This document shows, in pieces, positions 1-8,712 of a stretch of DNA of 64,000 nucleotides (its first letter is position 1; every line of letters begins with the position of its first letter). The DNA is from Geomonas edaphica (GTDB taxonomy: Bacteria; Desulfobacterota; Desulfuromonadia; Geobacterales; Geobacteraceae). The stretch lies in contig NZ_SSYB01000005.1 of assembly GCF_004917075.1 (NCBI RefSeq), positions 372,001 to 436,000 on the forward strand. The letters are read 5' to 3'. The translations under genes were made by a program, and so were the position numbers. The notes beneath the pieces were generated by a model. It saw only the letters and a list, made by a program, of their open reading frames with translations. It made no database searches and had not been told where the DNA came from.

Positions 1-1283
1 GCACCTTCTCGCCGGACTTCCTCGTCGTGCCGCGCGAGGTGCTCATCACCTCGATGCGCGAGCACCAGCGCTACTTCTCGCTGGTCGACGACCAGGGGAA
101 ACTCTTGCCCGGCTTCATCACCATCAACAACACCCTCACCGAGGATCCCTCCGTGGTGGTCAAGGGGAACGAGCGCGTCCTTCGCGCCCGTCTCTCCGAC
201 GCCCGCTTCTTCTTCGACGAGGACCACAAGGTTAAACTCGAGTCCCGCGTGGAGTCGCTGAAAAGCGTCGTGTACCAGGCGAAACTCGGTACCTCCTACG
301 AGAAAATGGAGCGCTTCCGCGAACTGGCCAAGGGGCTCGCTGGACGTCACAACCCCGCCGTCGCCGACAAGGCCGCCCGCGCCGCCACGCTTTGCAAGGC
401 GGACCTCGTCTCCGGCATGGTCGGCGAGTTCCCCGAGGTGCAGGGGATCATGGGGCGCGAGTACGCCCTGTATGATGGCGAGGACGCGGCGGTAGCCAAC
501 GCCATCGCCGAACACTACCTCCCGACCCAGGCGGGCGGCGAGCTTCCCGCCTCCGACATCGGCGCCTTCGTTTCCCTTGCCGACAAGGTCGACACCATCT
601 GCGGCTGCTTCAGCGTCGGTCTCATCCCGACAGGCTCCGCCGACCCCTACGCGCTGCGCCGCTCCGCGCTCGGGATCATCAACATCATCCTGGAGAAGCA
701 GTACCGCGAGCCGCTCTCCGGCCTGGTCCGTGCATCCCTGGACCTCCTCGCTGCCAAGGCGACCCGCCCGGTCGAGGACGTCTACCGCGACGTGCTGGAG
801 TTCTTCCGCGGCCGTTTCGTGAACCTCATGGCGGACCGCTACCCCTCCGACGTGGTGGACGCGGTGGTCTCGGTCTCCTTCGACGACCTGGTCGAGGCAG
901 CCGCCAAGATCGAGGCCCTTGCCGGCTTCAGAAAGCGCGAAGACTTCGGCGCGCTCGCCGTCGCCTTCAAGCGCGTCTGCAACATCGTGAAGGACGGGGT
1001 GGACACCCCGGTGGACGCGTCACTCTTCCAGGAGGATGCCGAAGGCGGTCTCTTCCAGGCGCAGCAGGCTGTGAAAGGGAAGGTGGAGGGCGCCGTGGAG
1101 CGCGCCGACTACCTCTCCGCCCTCACCGAGATCGCCACCTTGAAGCCCGCCGTCGACCTCTTCTTCGATAAGGTGATGGTCATGGCCGAGGACGAGCGGG
1201 TACGGCAAAACCGCCTGGCCCTGCTCACCTCGATCGCGAGGCTCTTCGGTCGCCTCGCCGACTTCGCGAGGTTATCGGCATGA
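1..1283 (+). CDS. glyS: Glycyl-tRNA synthetase beta subunit, 3' part
   Basis: C-terminal part of the beta chain of the bacterial alpha2beta2 glycyl-tRNA synthetase, which charges tRNA-Gly in the cytoplasm. The frame is open from base 3 and the start codon lies outside the window. The visible residues (about 427) include the family-typical PREVLITSMREHQRYF and MVGEFPEVQGIMGREYA blocks, GSADPYALRRSALGI, and the DALR-like anticodon-binding region toward the end (VMAEDERVRQNRLALL). The gene stops at a TGA and a strong terminator hairpin follows about 80 bases later. glyQ would be expected just upstream, outside the window. Assignment is secure from these blocks; only the N-terminal third is missing. 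Confidence 0.95.
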   Translation, partial: TFSPDFLVVPREVLITSMREHQRYFSLVDDQGKLLPGFITINNTLTEDPSVVVKGNERVLRARLSDARFFFDEDHKVKLESRVESLKSVVYQAKLGTSYEKMERFRELAKGLAGRHNPAVADKAARAATLCKADLVSGMVGEFPEVQGIMGREYALYDGEDAAVANAIAEHYLPTQAGGELPASDIGAFVSLADKVDTICGCFSVGLIPTGSADPYALRRSALGIINIILEKQYREPLSGLVRASLDLLAAKATRPVEDVYRDVLEFFRGRFVNLMADRYPSDVVDAVVSVSFDDLVEAAAKIEALAGFRKREDFGALAVAFKRVCNIVKDGVDTPVDASLFQEDAEGGLFQAQQAVKGKVEGAVERADYLSALTEIATLKPAVDLFFDKVMVMAEDERVRQNRLALLTSIARLFGRLADFARLSA

Positions 1284-1363
1284 TGAGACTGCGACAGCCT
1301 GAACCGGGGTGCATGATCCTTGGGGAGGCGGTCGCAGCAGCAAAACGATCTGACGCTCACGTA

Positions 1364-1406
1364 AACAGCCGTCCGGGTGGAACTCCCGGCGGCTGTTTGC
1401 CTTTTT
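1364..1406 (+). terminator. Rho-independent terminator after glyS
   Basis: AACAGCCG (1364-1371) pairs perfectly with CGGCTGTT (1390-1397), with inner TCCGGG/CCCGG pairing. A T-run follows at 1402-1406. It separates glyS from ppdK. Confidence 0.85.
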
Positions 1407-1464
1407 CGGTTTATGTGTATACTTTAAGCTCCAAATTAATTAACAAACTGTAAGGAGGGTGCAC

Positions 1465-4203
1465 ATGGGAACGCAGTACGTTTACTTCTTCGGCGCGGGC
1501 AAGGCTGACGGCAACGCCAAAATGAAAGAGCTCCTGGGGGGCAAGGGGGCGAACCTGGCCGAGATGACCGCGATCGGACTCCCCGTCCCGGCCGGCTTCA
1601 CCATCACCACGGAGGTCTGCACCGAGTACTACAAGAACAACCAGCAGTACCCGGCCCCGCTCGCCGCCGATGTCGAAGCGAACCTCGCTCGTGTGGAAGC
1701 GCTCATGGGTAAGAAGTTCGGCGACGCCAAGAACCCGCTCCTCGTCTCGGTCCGCTCCGGCGCACGCGCCTCCATGCCGGGGATGATGGACACCATCCTG
1801 AACCTCGGGTTGAACGACACCACGGTGCAGGGGATCATCGCCCAGTCCGGCGACGAGCGTTTCGCCTATGACGCCTACCGCCGTTTCGTGCAGATGTACT
1901 CCGACGTCGTCATGGGGATGCACAAGGACGAGCTGGAGCACCTCCTCGAGCGCAAGAAGGATGCGCGCGGCGCGCACCTCGATACCGAACTGGCCGCCTC
2001 CGACTGGAAGGAGCTCGTCGCCGAGTTCAAGGCGAAGATCAAGGCGACCCTGGGTGTGGATTTCCCCGAGGACCCGAAGGAGCAGCTCTGGGGTGCCATC
2101 GGCGCCGTGTTCGGCTCCTGGATGAATCAGCGCGCCATCACCTACCGGAAACTGAACAACATCCCCGCCGAGTGGGGGACCGCTGTCAACGTGCAGTCCA
2201 TGGTCTTCGGCAACATGGGGGATGACTGCGCAACCGGCGTCGCCTTCACCCGCGACCCCTCTACCGGCGAGAACTACTTCTACGGCGAGTACCTGGTGAA
2301 CGCGCAGGGCGAGGACGTCGTTGCCGGCATCCGCACCCCGCAGCCGATCAACCGCGCCAAGTACAAGCCGGGCGACCTCCCCTCCATGGAGGAGGTGCTC
2401 CCCGAGTGCTATGAGCAGCTCGTGCAGATCCGCGACATCCTGGAGCGCCACTACAAGGACATGCAGGACATCGAGTTCACCATCGAGAAGGGGATCCTCT
2501 ACATGCTGCAGTGCAGAAGCGGCAAGAGGACGGCGAAGGCCGCCATCAAGATCGCGGTGGACATGGTGGCTGAGGGGCTCATCGACGAGAAGACCGCCGT
2601 GCTGCGCGTGGCCCCCTCCCAGCTCGATCAGCTCCTGCACCCCTCCCTCGACCCCAAAGCCGAGAAGAAGGTGATCGCCAAGGGGCTCCCGGCCTCCCCG
2701 GGTGCTGCCGCCGGCGAGGTGGTCTTCACCGCCGACGAGGCGGAGAGCGCGGCGAAGCTCGGTCACAAGGTGATCCTGGTGCGCGTCGAGACCTCCCCCG
2801 AGGACATCCACGGCATGCACGCGGCGCAGGGTATCCTCACCGCCCGCGGCGGCATGACCTCGCACGCGGCGGTGGTCGCCCGCGGCATGGGCAAGTGCTG
2901 CGTCGCCGGCTGCGGCGACATCAAGGTCGACTACCACGCCGGCCAGTTCGTCGCGAAGGACGGCACCGTCATCAAGAAGGGTGACGTGATTACCCTGGAC
3001 GGCTCCACCGGCGAGGTGATGAAGGGTTCGGTTCCCATGGTAGCGGCCGGGGTCGGGGGCGACTTCGCCACTGTTATGGCCTGGGTGGACAAGTTCCGCA
3101 GGATGAAGGTACGCGCGAACGCCGACACCCCGCACGACGCGAAGACCGCGCGCGACTTCGGCGCCGAAGGTATCGGCCTTTGCCGTACCGAGCATATGTT
3201 CTTCGAGGCGGACCGCATCGCCGCGGTGCGCGAGATGATCCTTTCCGCCGACCTCGAGGGTAGGAAAAAGGCGCTCGCCAAGATCCTCCCGATGCAGAAG
3301 GGTGACTTCAAGGGACTCTTCCGCGAGATGAAGGGGCTCCCGGTCACCATCCGCCTCCTCGACCCGCCGCTGCACGAGTTCCTCCCCCAGGAGGACAAGG
3401 ACATCGACGCGCTCTCCGCCACCATGGGCGTGTCGGCGCAGACCCTGAAGCACAAGGTCGAGTTCCTGCACGAGTTCAACCCGATGCTCGGCCACCGCGG
3501 CTGCCGCCTCGGGGTCACCTTCCCCGAGATCTACGACATGCAGGTACAGGCGATCATGGAGGCGGCCTGCGAGCTGGTGAAGGACGAAGGTTTCCAGATC
3601 GTGCCCGAGATCATGATCCCGCTCGTCGCGGTGACGAAGGAACTCTCCATCATGCGCGCCAACGCGGTCGCCGTCTGCGAGGACGTGCAGAAGCGCTACG
3701 GCGTCAAGGTCGACTACCTGATCGGGACCATGATCGAGCTGCCGCGCGCCGCCATCACCGCGGACAGCATCGCAACCGAGGCTGACTTCTTCTCCTTCGG
3801 TACCAACGACCTGACCCAGACCACCTTCGGCCTTTCCCGCGACGACGCCGGCAAGTTCCTCCCCTTCTACGTGGAGAACGGCATCCTCGAGGACGACCCG
3901 TTCGTCACCCTCGACCAAAACGGCGTAGGCGCGCTAGTGCGCATGGGTTGCGAGAAGGGACGCTTGACGCGCCCGAACATCAAGCTCGGCATCTGCGGCG
4001 AACACGGCGGCGACCCCGCCTCGGTCATCTTCTGCGACTCGGTAGGTCTCGACTACGTCTCCTGCTCGCCGTTCCGGGTGCCCATCGCGCGCCTGGCCGC
4101 AGCCCACGCCACGCTGAACGCGCAGGCGGCCGCTCCCGCCGCCAAGGGTGCCGCAGCGGGAAAGGGGAGTGACGCCCAGCAACAGCCCGTGGCAGGCGCC
4201 TAG
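1465..4203 (+). CDS. ppdK: Pyruvate, phosphate dikinase
   Basis: Interconverts pyruvate + ATP + phosphate with PEP + AMP + PPi. In Geobacteraceae it can supply PEP for gluconeogenesis during growth on acetate. The 912-residue product has the full order: N-terminal nucleotide-binding domain (GGKGANLAEM near residue 28, SVRSGARASMPGMMDT), the central phosphohistidine domain (ARGGMTSHAAVVARGMG, catalytic His) and the C-terminal PEP-binding barrel (GLCRTEHMFF, GTNDLTQTTFG, CGEHGGDP). I chose ATG 1465 because AAGGAGG ends six bases before it. An in-frame GTG at 1459 overlaps that ribosome site and is rejected. The last 25 or so residues are Ala-rich and follow the conserved fold. The gene stands alone between glyS and a cold-shock gene. 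Confidence 0.97.
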   Translation: MGTQYVYFFGAGKADGNAKMKELLGGKGANLAEMTAIGLPVPAGFTITTEVCTEYYKNNQQYPAPLAADVEANLARVEALMGKKFGDAKNPLLVSVRSGARASMPGMMDTILNLGLNDTTVQGIIAQSGDERFAYDAYRRFVQMYSDVVMGMHKDELEHLLERKKDARGAHLDTELAASDWKELVAEFKAKIKATLGVDFPEDPKEQLWGAIGAVFGSWMNQRAITYRKLNNIPAEWGTAVNVQSMVFGNMGDDCATGVAFTRDPSTGENYFYGEYLVNAQGEDVVAGIRTPQPINRAKYKPGDLPSMEEVLPECYEQLVQIRDILERHYKDMQDIEFTIEKGILYMLQCRSGKRTAKAAIKIAVDMVAEGLIDEKTAVLRVAPSQLDQLLHPSLDPKAEKKVIAKGLPASPGAAAGEVVFTADEAESAAKLGHKVILVRVETSPEDIHGMHAAQGILTARGGMTSHAAVVARGMGKCCVAGCGDIKVDYHAGQFVAKDGTVIKKGDVITLDGSTGEVMKGSVPMVAAGVGGDFATVMAWVDKFRRMKVRANADTPHDAKTARDFGAEGIGLCRTEHMFFEADRIAAVREMILSADLEGRKKALAKILPMQKGDFKGLFREMKGLPVTIRLLDPPLHEFLPQEDKDIDALSATMGVSAQTLKHKVEFLHEFNPMLGHRGCRLGVTFPEIYDMQVQAIMEAACELVKDEGFQIVPEIMIPLVAVTKELSIMRANAVAVCEDVQKRYGVKVDYLIGTMIELPRAAITADSIATEADFFSFGTNDLTQTTFGLSRDDAGKFLPFYVENGILEDDPFVTLDQNGVGALVRMGCEKGRLTRPNIKLGICGEHGGDPASVIFCDSVGLDYVSCSPFRVPIARLAAAHATLNAQAAAPAAKGAAAGKGSDAQQQPVAGA

Positions 4204-4359
4204 TCCGGCAGGCACCACGGCGGGGACGTCGCAACAGTGCCGGAAACCTTGACATGCTGAAGGTAAACGTGTAATAGCCGATAACGCGTCCATGACGCGA
4301 GACGGGGGCGGTCGGCAACGGCCGCCGACAAAAACGAAGGCAGTACCAGGAGAAAGAGA

Positions 4360-4560
4360 ATGGCAAAAGGTGTAGTGAAGTGGTTCAACGACGCGAAGGG
4401 TTTTGGGTTCATCGAGCAGGAAAACGGGGGGGACGTGTTCGTGCATTTCTCGTCCATCCAGGGGGACGGCTTCAAGTCCCTCGCCGAAGGTGACTCGGTG
4501 ACCTTCGACGTGGTCCAGGGCGCCAAAGGGCCCCAGGCCGCCAACGTGGTCAGGAACTAG
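4360..4560 (+). CDS. Cold-shock domain protein
   Basis: 66-residue CspA-type protein, a single OB fold that binds single-stranded RNA and DNA and melts RNA structure. Both nucleic-acid motifs are present: KGFGFI (RNP1) near residue 15 and VFVHFS (RNP2) near residue 30. The start [17 protein letters not shown] is typical. The start follows AGGAGAAAG-like purines. About 155 bases of untranslated sequence separate it from ppdK, as is common for regulated csp leaders. A strong terminator follows 21 bases after the stop, so it is probably monocistronic. Which csp paralogue it is cannot be told from sequence. Confidence 0.95.
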   Translation: MAKGVVKWFNDAKGFGFIEQENGGDVFVHFSSIQGDGFKSLAEGDSVTFDVVQGAKGPQAANVVRN

Positions 4561-4581
4561 GCTCGCCTTTGTCCTTGATCG

Positions 4582-4610
4582 GGCCCCGACGATCTCGTCG
4601 GGGCCTTTTT
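4582..4610 (+). terminator. Rho-independent terminator after csp
   Basis: GGCCCCGAC (4582-4590) pairs with GTCGGGGCC (4597-4605), followed by TTTTT (4606-4610). It lies between the csp gene and the YaaR-like gene. Confidence 0.92.
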
Positions 4611-4633
4611 AGTGTCCGTGAGGACGGTGCTAC

Positions 4634-5083
4634 ATGCGTATCAACGAAAAATCTGACTCCCGCTCCATAGCAAAGAAGGAAAAAGGGACCCCCGCGAAGG
4701 GGGTGGCGGCCCCGGGCGCCCCCCTGTTTGCCGGCCGGCTCGCCGCGGTCACCAAGGCGAGCTCCGACTACTCCGGCGAGTTGCAGCGCCTGAAGGAGGA
4801 GATCGACCGGGCCGGGGACATCCTCGAGCAGGAACCGACCATCGCGAACTTCAAGGCCTTTCGCGAGCTTCTTGGCACCATGGCGCGCAAGGTTTCCGCC
4901 GAGGCGTACCGGATGGAGTTGCTCGGGGGCGGCGTTGCCGGGCGCAGCCACGAGGTGATCACCGTGATCGACAAGGAGGCCGACCTCCTCTATCACCTGG
5001 TCATGCGCGAGCAGAAAGACCACATCCGCATCGTCGCCCAGATCGTGAAGATCAAGGGGCTCGTCGTCGACTTCCTCCTCTAG
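4634..5083 (+). CDS. YaaR/DUF327 family protein
   Basis: 149 residues with no signal peptide or membrane segment. The central part (LQRLKEEIDRAGDILEQEPT, then FRELLGTMARKVS) and the end (ADLLYHLVMREQKDHIRIV, IKGLVVDFLL) match my recollection of the YaaR/DUF327 family of small helical proteins, whose molecular role is unknown. The first 40 residues are charged and low in complexity. A GAGGA-like ribosome site precedes ATG 4634. The gene sits between two terminators and is therefore probably transcribed alone; its promoter must overlap the csp terminator region. Family membership is fairly likely; no function is inferred. Confidence 0.75.
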   Translation: MRINEKSDSRSIAKKEKGTPAKGVAAPGAPLFAGRLAAVTKASSDYSGELQRLKEEIDRAGDILEQEPTIANFKAFRELLGTMARKVSAEAYRMELLGGGVAGRSHEVITVIDKEADLLYHLVMREQKDHIRIVAQIVKIKGLVVDFLL

Positions 5084-5105
5084 CGGGGGCTTTCCGAATT
5101 AAAAA

Positions 5106-5133
5106 GGGGGACCGGTTACCCGGTCCCCCTTTT
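5106..5133. terminator. Bidirectional terminator between convergent genes
   Basis: GGGGGACCGG (5106-5115) pairs perfectly with CCGGTCCCCC (5120-5129). It is flanked by A5 on the left and T4 on the right, so it can end both the YaaR-like gene and the leftward thi operon. Confidence 0.9.
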
Positions 5134-5135
5134 CG

Positions 5136-5279
5136 TCATTTGCACCCGCATCCCTTGGAGCCGTCGGGGCTTGCCGGCATTCTCTTGCCGCACTTCTGGC
5201 ACCGCCAGAAGAGGCCCCCTCAGCCGGGAATCAGGATCATGAGCCCCTGGCAGTCGGGGCAGCTCTTCTCGTTGGTCAT
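5136..5279 (-). CDS. Small zinc-ribbon protein with in-frame UGA (candidate selenoprotein or disrupted gene)
   Basis: A perfect ribosome site (AAGGAGG, 8 bases before ATG 5279) starts MTNEKSCPDCQGLMILIPG, then a TGA at 5222-5220. The same frame continues for 27 more sense codons to a second TGA at 5138-5136. The continuation reads GGLFWRCQKCGKRM then a CGCK end. The two halves together make a 47-codon zinc ribbon (CPDC ... CQKC) that neither half makes alone. Nine bases after the UGA there is a perfect 8-bp hairpin with a GGU loop (separate entry). That geometry fits the bacterial SECIS pattern, so UGA may encode selenocysteine. Alternatives are a recent nonsense mutation, simple readthrough, a sequencing error, or a genuine 19-residue peptide. 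It is the last gene of the thiS-to-FAH operon and ends at a terminator. Confidence 0.55.
5193..5211 (-). promoter_or_regulatory. SECIS-like hairpin just after in-frame UGA
   Basis: On the minus strand CTTCTGGC, loop GGT, GCCAGAAG forms a perfect 8-bp stem starting 9 bases after the UGA at 5222-5220. The loop lies 17-19 bases downstream and begins with G. Known bacterial SECIS elements have a short stem, a small loop with an early G, and a loop roughly 16-37 bases after UGA. The fit is good, but a hairpin this short can arise by chance. Confidence 0.45.
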
Positions 5280-5311
5280 CTCTTGACCCTCCTTTTCTTT
5301 GAACATAACTG

Positions 5312-5968
5312 TCAGCGGACCGATACCTCGATCCGCCCGACGCCGCTGATCTCGGCGACCACGCGGTCCCCGCTTTTCACCGGGCCGACTCCCGCCGGCG
5401 TGCCGGTAAGCACGAGGTCCCCCGGCTCCAGGGTGAAGACCGAGGAGAGGTAGCAAAGAAGCTCCGGGATGCGGTGGATCATGAGGTCGGTGCCGCCGTC
5501 CTGGCGCTTCTCGCCGTTCACGGTGAGGGTGATGCGCAGGGCCTGCGGGTCGGGCACCTCGCCGGCCGGGACGAAGGAGGAGAGGGGGCAGGCGGTGTCG
5601 AACCCCTTGGCGATGTCCCAGGGAAGCCCCTTCTTCTTGAGCTCGGCCTGCACGTCCCTGAGGGTCAGGTCGATGGCGACGCCGTAGCCCGCCACGTGCG
5701 AGAGCGCGTCCGCGGAAGCGATATCCTTCCCCTTTTTCCCGATGAGGAGTGCCAGCTCCGCCTCGTGGTGGCAGTCGCCGGAGTAGGGGGGGATGACGAT
5801 CTTCTCACCCTCGCCGATGACGCTGGAGGCGGGCTTGGTGAAGATGACTGGGCGTTCCGGCGTCTCGTTCCCGAGCTCCTTTATGTGATCCGCGTAATTG
5901 CGCCCGATGCAGAGGATCTTGCCGATCCTGACCGGCTCCGCGCTTCCCTTCACTTGTACGCTTTTCAT
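5312..5968 (-). CDS. Fumarylacetoacetate hydrolase family protein
   Basis: 218 residues covering the single catalytic domain of the FAH family, close to the FAHD1/YcgM type that hydrolyses acylpyruvates or decarboxylates oxaloacetate. The signature parts are ILCIGRNYADHIKELG near residue 18, the metal-binding acidic pair in HHEAELALLIGK near residue 67, the third ligand in VAIDLTLRDVQ near residue 97, and LTGTPAGVGPVKSGD near the C-terminus. The exact substrate is unknown. It lies 15 bases after the radical SAM gene in the same operon as thiE, thiG and thiS. A link to thiamine synthesis is only positional. Confidence 0.88.
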   Translation of the reverse strand: MKSVQVKGSAEPVRIGKILCIGRNYADHIKELGNETPERPVIFTKPASSVIGEGEKIVIPPYSGDCHHEAELALLIGKKGKDIASADALSHVAGYGVAIDLTLRDVQAELKKKGLPWDIAKGFDTACPLSSFVPAGEVPDPQALRITLTVNGEKRQDGGTDLMIHRIPELLCYLSSVFTLEPGDLVLTGTPAGVGPVKSGDRVVAEISGVGRIEVSVR

Positions 5969-5983
5969 GACTCTCCCGTTGCC

Positions 5984-6937
5984 CTAGGCCGCCCGGACCG
6001 CGCGGTCCAGCCGGCATCCCTGCCAGCTCCCCCGCCGCTTCAGCTCGTTCAGCACGGCATACCACATCTGGTTGTTCTTGAGGTTCCAGTTCGGTGCCAC
6101 CCGGATGGAAAGCGGCGCCGACCCGTAGAGGCGCTGCACCGAGACCCGCGCCGGGAGCTCCTCCAGGAAATCGCAGGCGGCGGCGATGTACTCGTCGACC
6201 CCGATCGGCTGCCAGCTCCCGTCGCGGTACATCTGCGCGAGGCGCGTGTTCTCGACGGCATGGAGCTGGTGCAGCTTCACCGAGGTGACCGGGAGCCCGG
6301 CGATGAGCCGCGCCGTCTTCAGGAACCCCTCCCGGGTCTCCCCCGGAAAGCCGTGGATCAGGTGGGTGCATATCTCCATGCCGCGGCCGGAGAGGCGCTC
6401 CACCGCGTTCAGGTACTCGGCCAGGGTGTGCCCCCGGTTGATGCGCGCGAGGATGGCGTCATCCATCGACTGCAGCCCCAGTTCCACGCAGACGTAGCGG
6501 TCGCGGGCGATCTCGGTCAAAAGGTCGATCGCCCCCGGTGCCAGCGAGTCGGGCCGCGTCCCGACCGAGATGCCGAGCACGTCCGGGTGGTCGAGGGCGC
6601 GCCGATAGAGGTCGGCCAGCCGCTCCACCGGGGCGTAGGTGTTGGTGAACTTCTGGAAGTAGACGATGAACTTCTCGCTTCCAAGGCGCTCCCGGTGGTA
6701 CGCCATCCCCGCAGCCATCTGCTCCTCGATCGGGATCACGGCGACCGTCTCCTTCGGTGAGAAGGAGCTGTTGTCGCAGTAGATGCACCCGCCGGTGCCG
6801 CGGCTGCCGTCCCGGTTGGGACAGGTGAAGCCGCCGTCCACGTTCACCTTGCTGACGCGACAGGAAAAGCGGCGTCTAAGGTAAGAGCCGTAGGAGTTTA
6901 TGCGCAGGTCGCTATGGATCAGTTCGCTCGTGGTCAT
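5984..6937 (-). CDS. TIGR01212/YhcC-family radical SAM protein
   Basis: 317 residues. The N-terminal stretch VNVDGGFTCPNRDG and then GGCIYCDN supply the Cx11Cx2C cluster motif of the YhcC/TIGR01212 radical SAM family. YIVYFQKFTNTYAPVERL, ISVGTRPDSL and CVELGLQSMDDAILARINRGH are typical Elp3-like barrel segments. The reaction is not established, so this is a putative radical SAM enzyme. The start ATG directly abuts the TAG stop of thiE, showing translational coupling. The FAH gene follows within 15 bases. Confidence 0.9.
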   Translation of the reverse strand: MTTSELIHSDLRINSYGSYLRRRFSCRVSKVNVDGGFTCPNRDGSRGTGGCIYCDNSSFSPKETVAVIPIEEQMAAGMAYHRERLGSEKFIVYFQKFTNTYAPVERLADLYRRALDHPDVLGISVGTRPDSLAPGAIDLLTEIARDRYVCVELGLQSMDDAILARINRGHTLAEYLNAVERLSGRGMEICTHLIHGFPGETREGFLKTARLIAGLPVTSVKLHQLHAVENTRLAQMYRDGSWQPIGVDEYIAAACDFLEELPARVSVQRLYGSAPLSIRVAPNWNLKNNQMWYAVLNELKRRGSWQGCRLDRAVRAA

Positions 6938-7594
6938 CTAGTCGTTGTGCTCCAGTGCGGGGAGCTGTGCCAGCAATTTCTTCGCGGCGTCGCGCGGTTC
7001 GGGTGCCGACAGGATCGCGGAGATGAGGGCGATGCCGTGGACGCCGCAGGCCACCGCCTCGGCGCAGTTCTCCTGGTTCACCCCCCCGAGGGCGAAGACC
7101 GGGATCTGCAGGAGTTCGGCCACGTGTGCCAGCTTTTGCACCCCGACCGGGTCGCCGTACTCCGCCTTGCTCGGCGTGTAGAAGACCGGGCCGAAGGTGA
7201 TGAAGTCGGCCCCCATCTCCTGCGCGGTGATCGCCTGGGTCTGGTTGTGGCAGGAGACGCCGATCAGCCGGCGCTCCCCTATAAGCCGCCGCACCTTGTA
7301 AAGCGGCAGGCTCGAGCTCCCTATGTGGACCCCGTCGGCGTCGACGGCCAGCGCCACATCGGTGCGGTCATTGATGAAAAGCTTCGCGCCGTAGCGCGAG
7401 GTGAGACGCCTCAGTTCATGCGCCGTCTCGTACAGCTCCTTGCTGCTGGCCCCCTTGTCCCTTAACTGCACGGCGCGCACGCCGCCGCGCAGCGCTTCCT
7501 CGACGACGAACTCGAGGTTGCGCCCGAGGGTTTCCCCGCGCCCGGTGATCAGGTACAGGTTGAAGTCGATCCAGGGGGAGTGGAACTCTCTCAC
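6938..7594 (-). CDS. thiE: Thiamine-phosphate synthase
   Basis: Couples hydroxymethylpyrimidine diphosphate with the thiazole phosphate to make thiamine phosphate. The 218-residue TIM barrel shows LYLITGR at the start, [33 protein letters not shown] and [16 protein letters not shown], then the phosphate-binding FALGGVN ... [13 protein letters not shown] chose GTG 7594, which overlaps the thiG stop in a GTGA junction. The frame is open further upstream, but that part is out-of-frame thiG sequence. It is translationally coupled to thiG before it and to the radical SAM gene after it. Confidence 0.95.
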   Translation of the reverse strand: MREFHSPWIDFNLYLITGRGETLGRNLEFVVEEALRGGVRAVQLRDKGASSKELYETAHELRRLTSRYGAKLFINDRTDVALAVDADGVHIGSSSLPLYKVRRLIGERRLIGVSCHNQTQAITAQEMGADFITFGPVFYTPSKAEYGDPVGVQKLAHVAELLQIPVFALGGVNQENCAEAVACGVHGIALISAILSAPEPRDAAKKLLAQLPALEHND

Positions 7595-8373
7595 GAGATG
7601 AGGCCCGCAAGCGGTGACGAGGCGCTCGCGTAGAGCTTCCTCGGGATGCGGCCCGCCTTGTAGGCGAGGCGCCCGGAGCGGACGGCGAGGTTCATCGCCA
7701 GCGCCATGGCGACCGGGTCTTGGGCACCGGCGATCGCGGTATTCATGAGAACGCCGTCGCAGCCAAGCTCCATGGCGATGGCCGCGTCGGAGGCGGTGCC
7801 GACGCCGGCGTCGACGATAACCGGGACCTTCACCGTCTCCAGGATGATCTGGATGTTGTAAGGGTTCCGTATGCCGAGCCCCGAGCCGATCGGAGCGCCC
7901 AGCGGCATGACGGCGGCGCAACCCATGTCCTCGAGGCGCTTGCAGATGATGGGGTCGTCGCTCGTGTAGGGGAGTACGGTGAACCCTTCGGCGATGAGAA
8001 CCTTCGCCGCCTTCAGGAGTTCCTCGTTGTTCGGGTAAAGGGTCTTCTCGTCCCCGAGCACCTCGAGTTTCACGAAATCGGAAAGGCCGGCCTCGCGGGC
8101 GAGCCGGCAGGTCCTGATGGCGTCCTCGGCGGTGTAGCACCCCGCGGTGTTCGGCAAGAGGGTGTATTTCTTAAGATCGATATGGTCAAGGAGGGACTCC
8201 TTGGTCCGGTCCGTGATGTTCACGCGTCTCACCGCGACGGTGATGATCTGGGCGCCTGAGACCTCGATGGCGCGCACCATCTGCTGGAAGTCGGCGTACT
8301 TGCCGGTCCCCACCATGAGGCGGGAGTCGAATTCACGTCCTGCGATGACGAGCTTGTCGTTTGATTCGGGCAT
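7591..8373 (-). CDS. thiG: Thiazole synthase
   Basis: Builds the thiazole phosphate of thiamine from deoxyxylulose phosphate, dehydroglycine and the sulfur carried by ThiS. The 260-residue protein has the family blocks [58 protein letters not shown] (catalytic Lys), [11 protein letters not shown] and [16 protein letters not shown], then [19 protein letters not shown] 8373 is preferred over the adjacent GTG because GGAG lies seven bases upstream. thiS precedes it by about 90 bases and thiE overlaps its end. Confidence 0.97.
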   Translation of the reverse strand: MPESNDKLVIAGREFDSRLMVGTGKYADFQQMVRAIEVSGAQIITVAVRRVNITDRTKESLLDHIDLKKYTLLPNTAGCYTAEDAIRTCRLAREAGLSDFVKLEVLGDEKTLYPNNEELLKAAKVLIAEGFTVLPYTSDDPIICKRLEDMGCAAVMPLGAPIGSGLGIRNPYNIQIILETVKVPVIVDAGVGTASDAAIAMELGCDGVLMNTAIAGAQDPVAMALAMNLAVRSGRLAYKAGRIPRKLYASASSPLAGLIS

Positions 8374-8461
8374 CACTGTTCTCCAATCGGTGTGTCGCGT
8401 TGGTCGGCTCCGGTCGCTCGCCGCCAGGCTGAGCGCGGAGGAAAGAGTCCGTGTGGCTGGA

Positions 8462-8671
8462 TCAGGCGCGCGCGGCCCCGCCGCCTACGAAGTGGACTAT
8501 CTCCAGGGCGTCCCCGTCTTTCAGCTGCGTGGTCTCGTACTGCGCCTTCGGGAGGATCTCGAGGTTCAGCTCCACCGCAACCCGGCGCGGGTCGATGCCG
8601 AGGGATACCAGGTACTCCTTAATGGTAAGGGGGTTAATCGATACGGCTTCGCCGTTGGTGGTGATGTTCAC
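8462..8671 (-). CDS. thiS: Sulfur carrier protein ThiS with C-terminal extension
   Basis: 69-residue ubiquitin-like protein that carries sulfur as a C-terminal thiocarboxylate to Thi[10 protein letters not shown] and the terminal [14 protein letters not shown] are the family hallmarks. GTG 8671 is preceded by GGAG at five bases; the open frame upstream is leader. The oddity is that the protein continues four residues (AARA) past the glycine run, whereas the familiar E. coli and Bacillus forms end exactly at the glycines. The extension would have to be removed before ThiF could adenylate it. No thiF or protease gene is in the window. It is the first gene of the operon and has a strong promoter and a leader hairpin. 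Confidence 0.92.
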   Translation of the reverse strand: MNITTNGEAVSINPLTIKEYLVSLGIDPRRVAVELNLEILPKAQYETTQLKDGDALEIVHFVGGGAARA

Positions 8672-8712
8672 TGCTGCTCCGTCTTTAAGCGTGGGGTTCG
8701 ATGCTGCCGGTG

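Noticed and set aside
1411-3918. 835-codon open frame antisense to ppdK
   Set aside because: It is a shadow of the GC-rich ppdK codons. It is His/Gly/Leu/Val-rich without any domain, and ppdK is certain.
5474-6760. 428-codon plus-strand frame across the FAH and radical SAM genes
   Set aside because: It overlaps two well-supported minus-strand genes, and its sequence has no recognisable domain.
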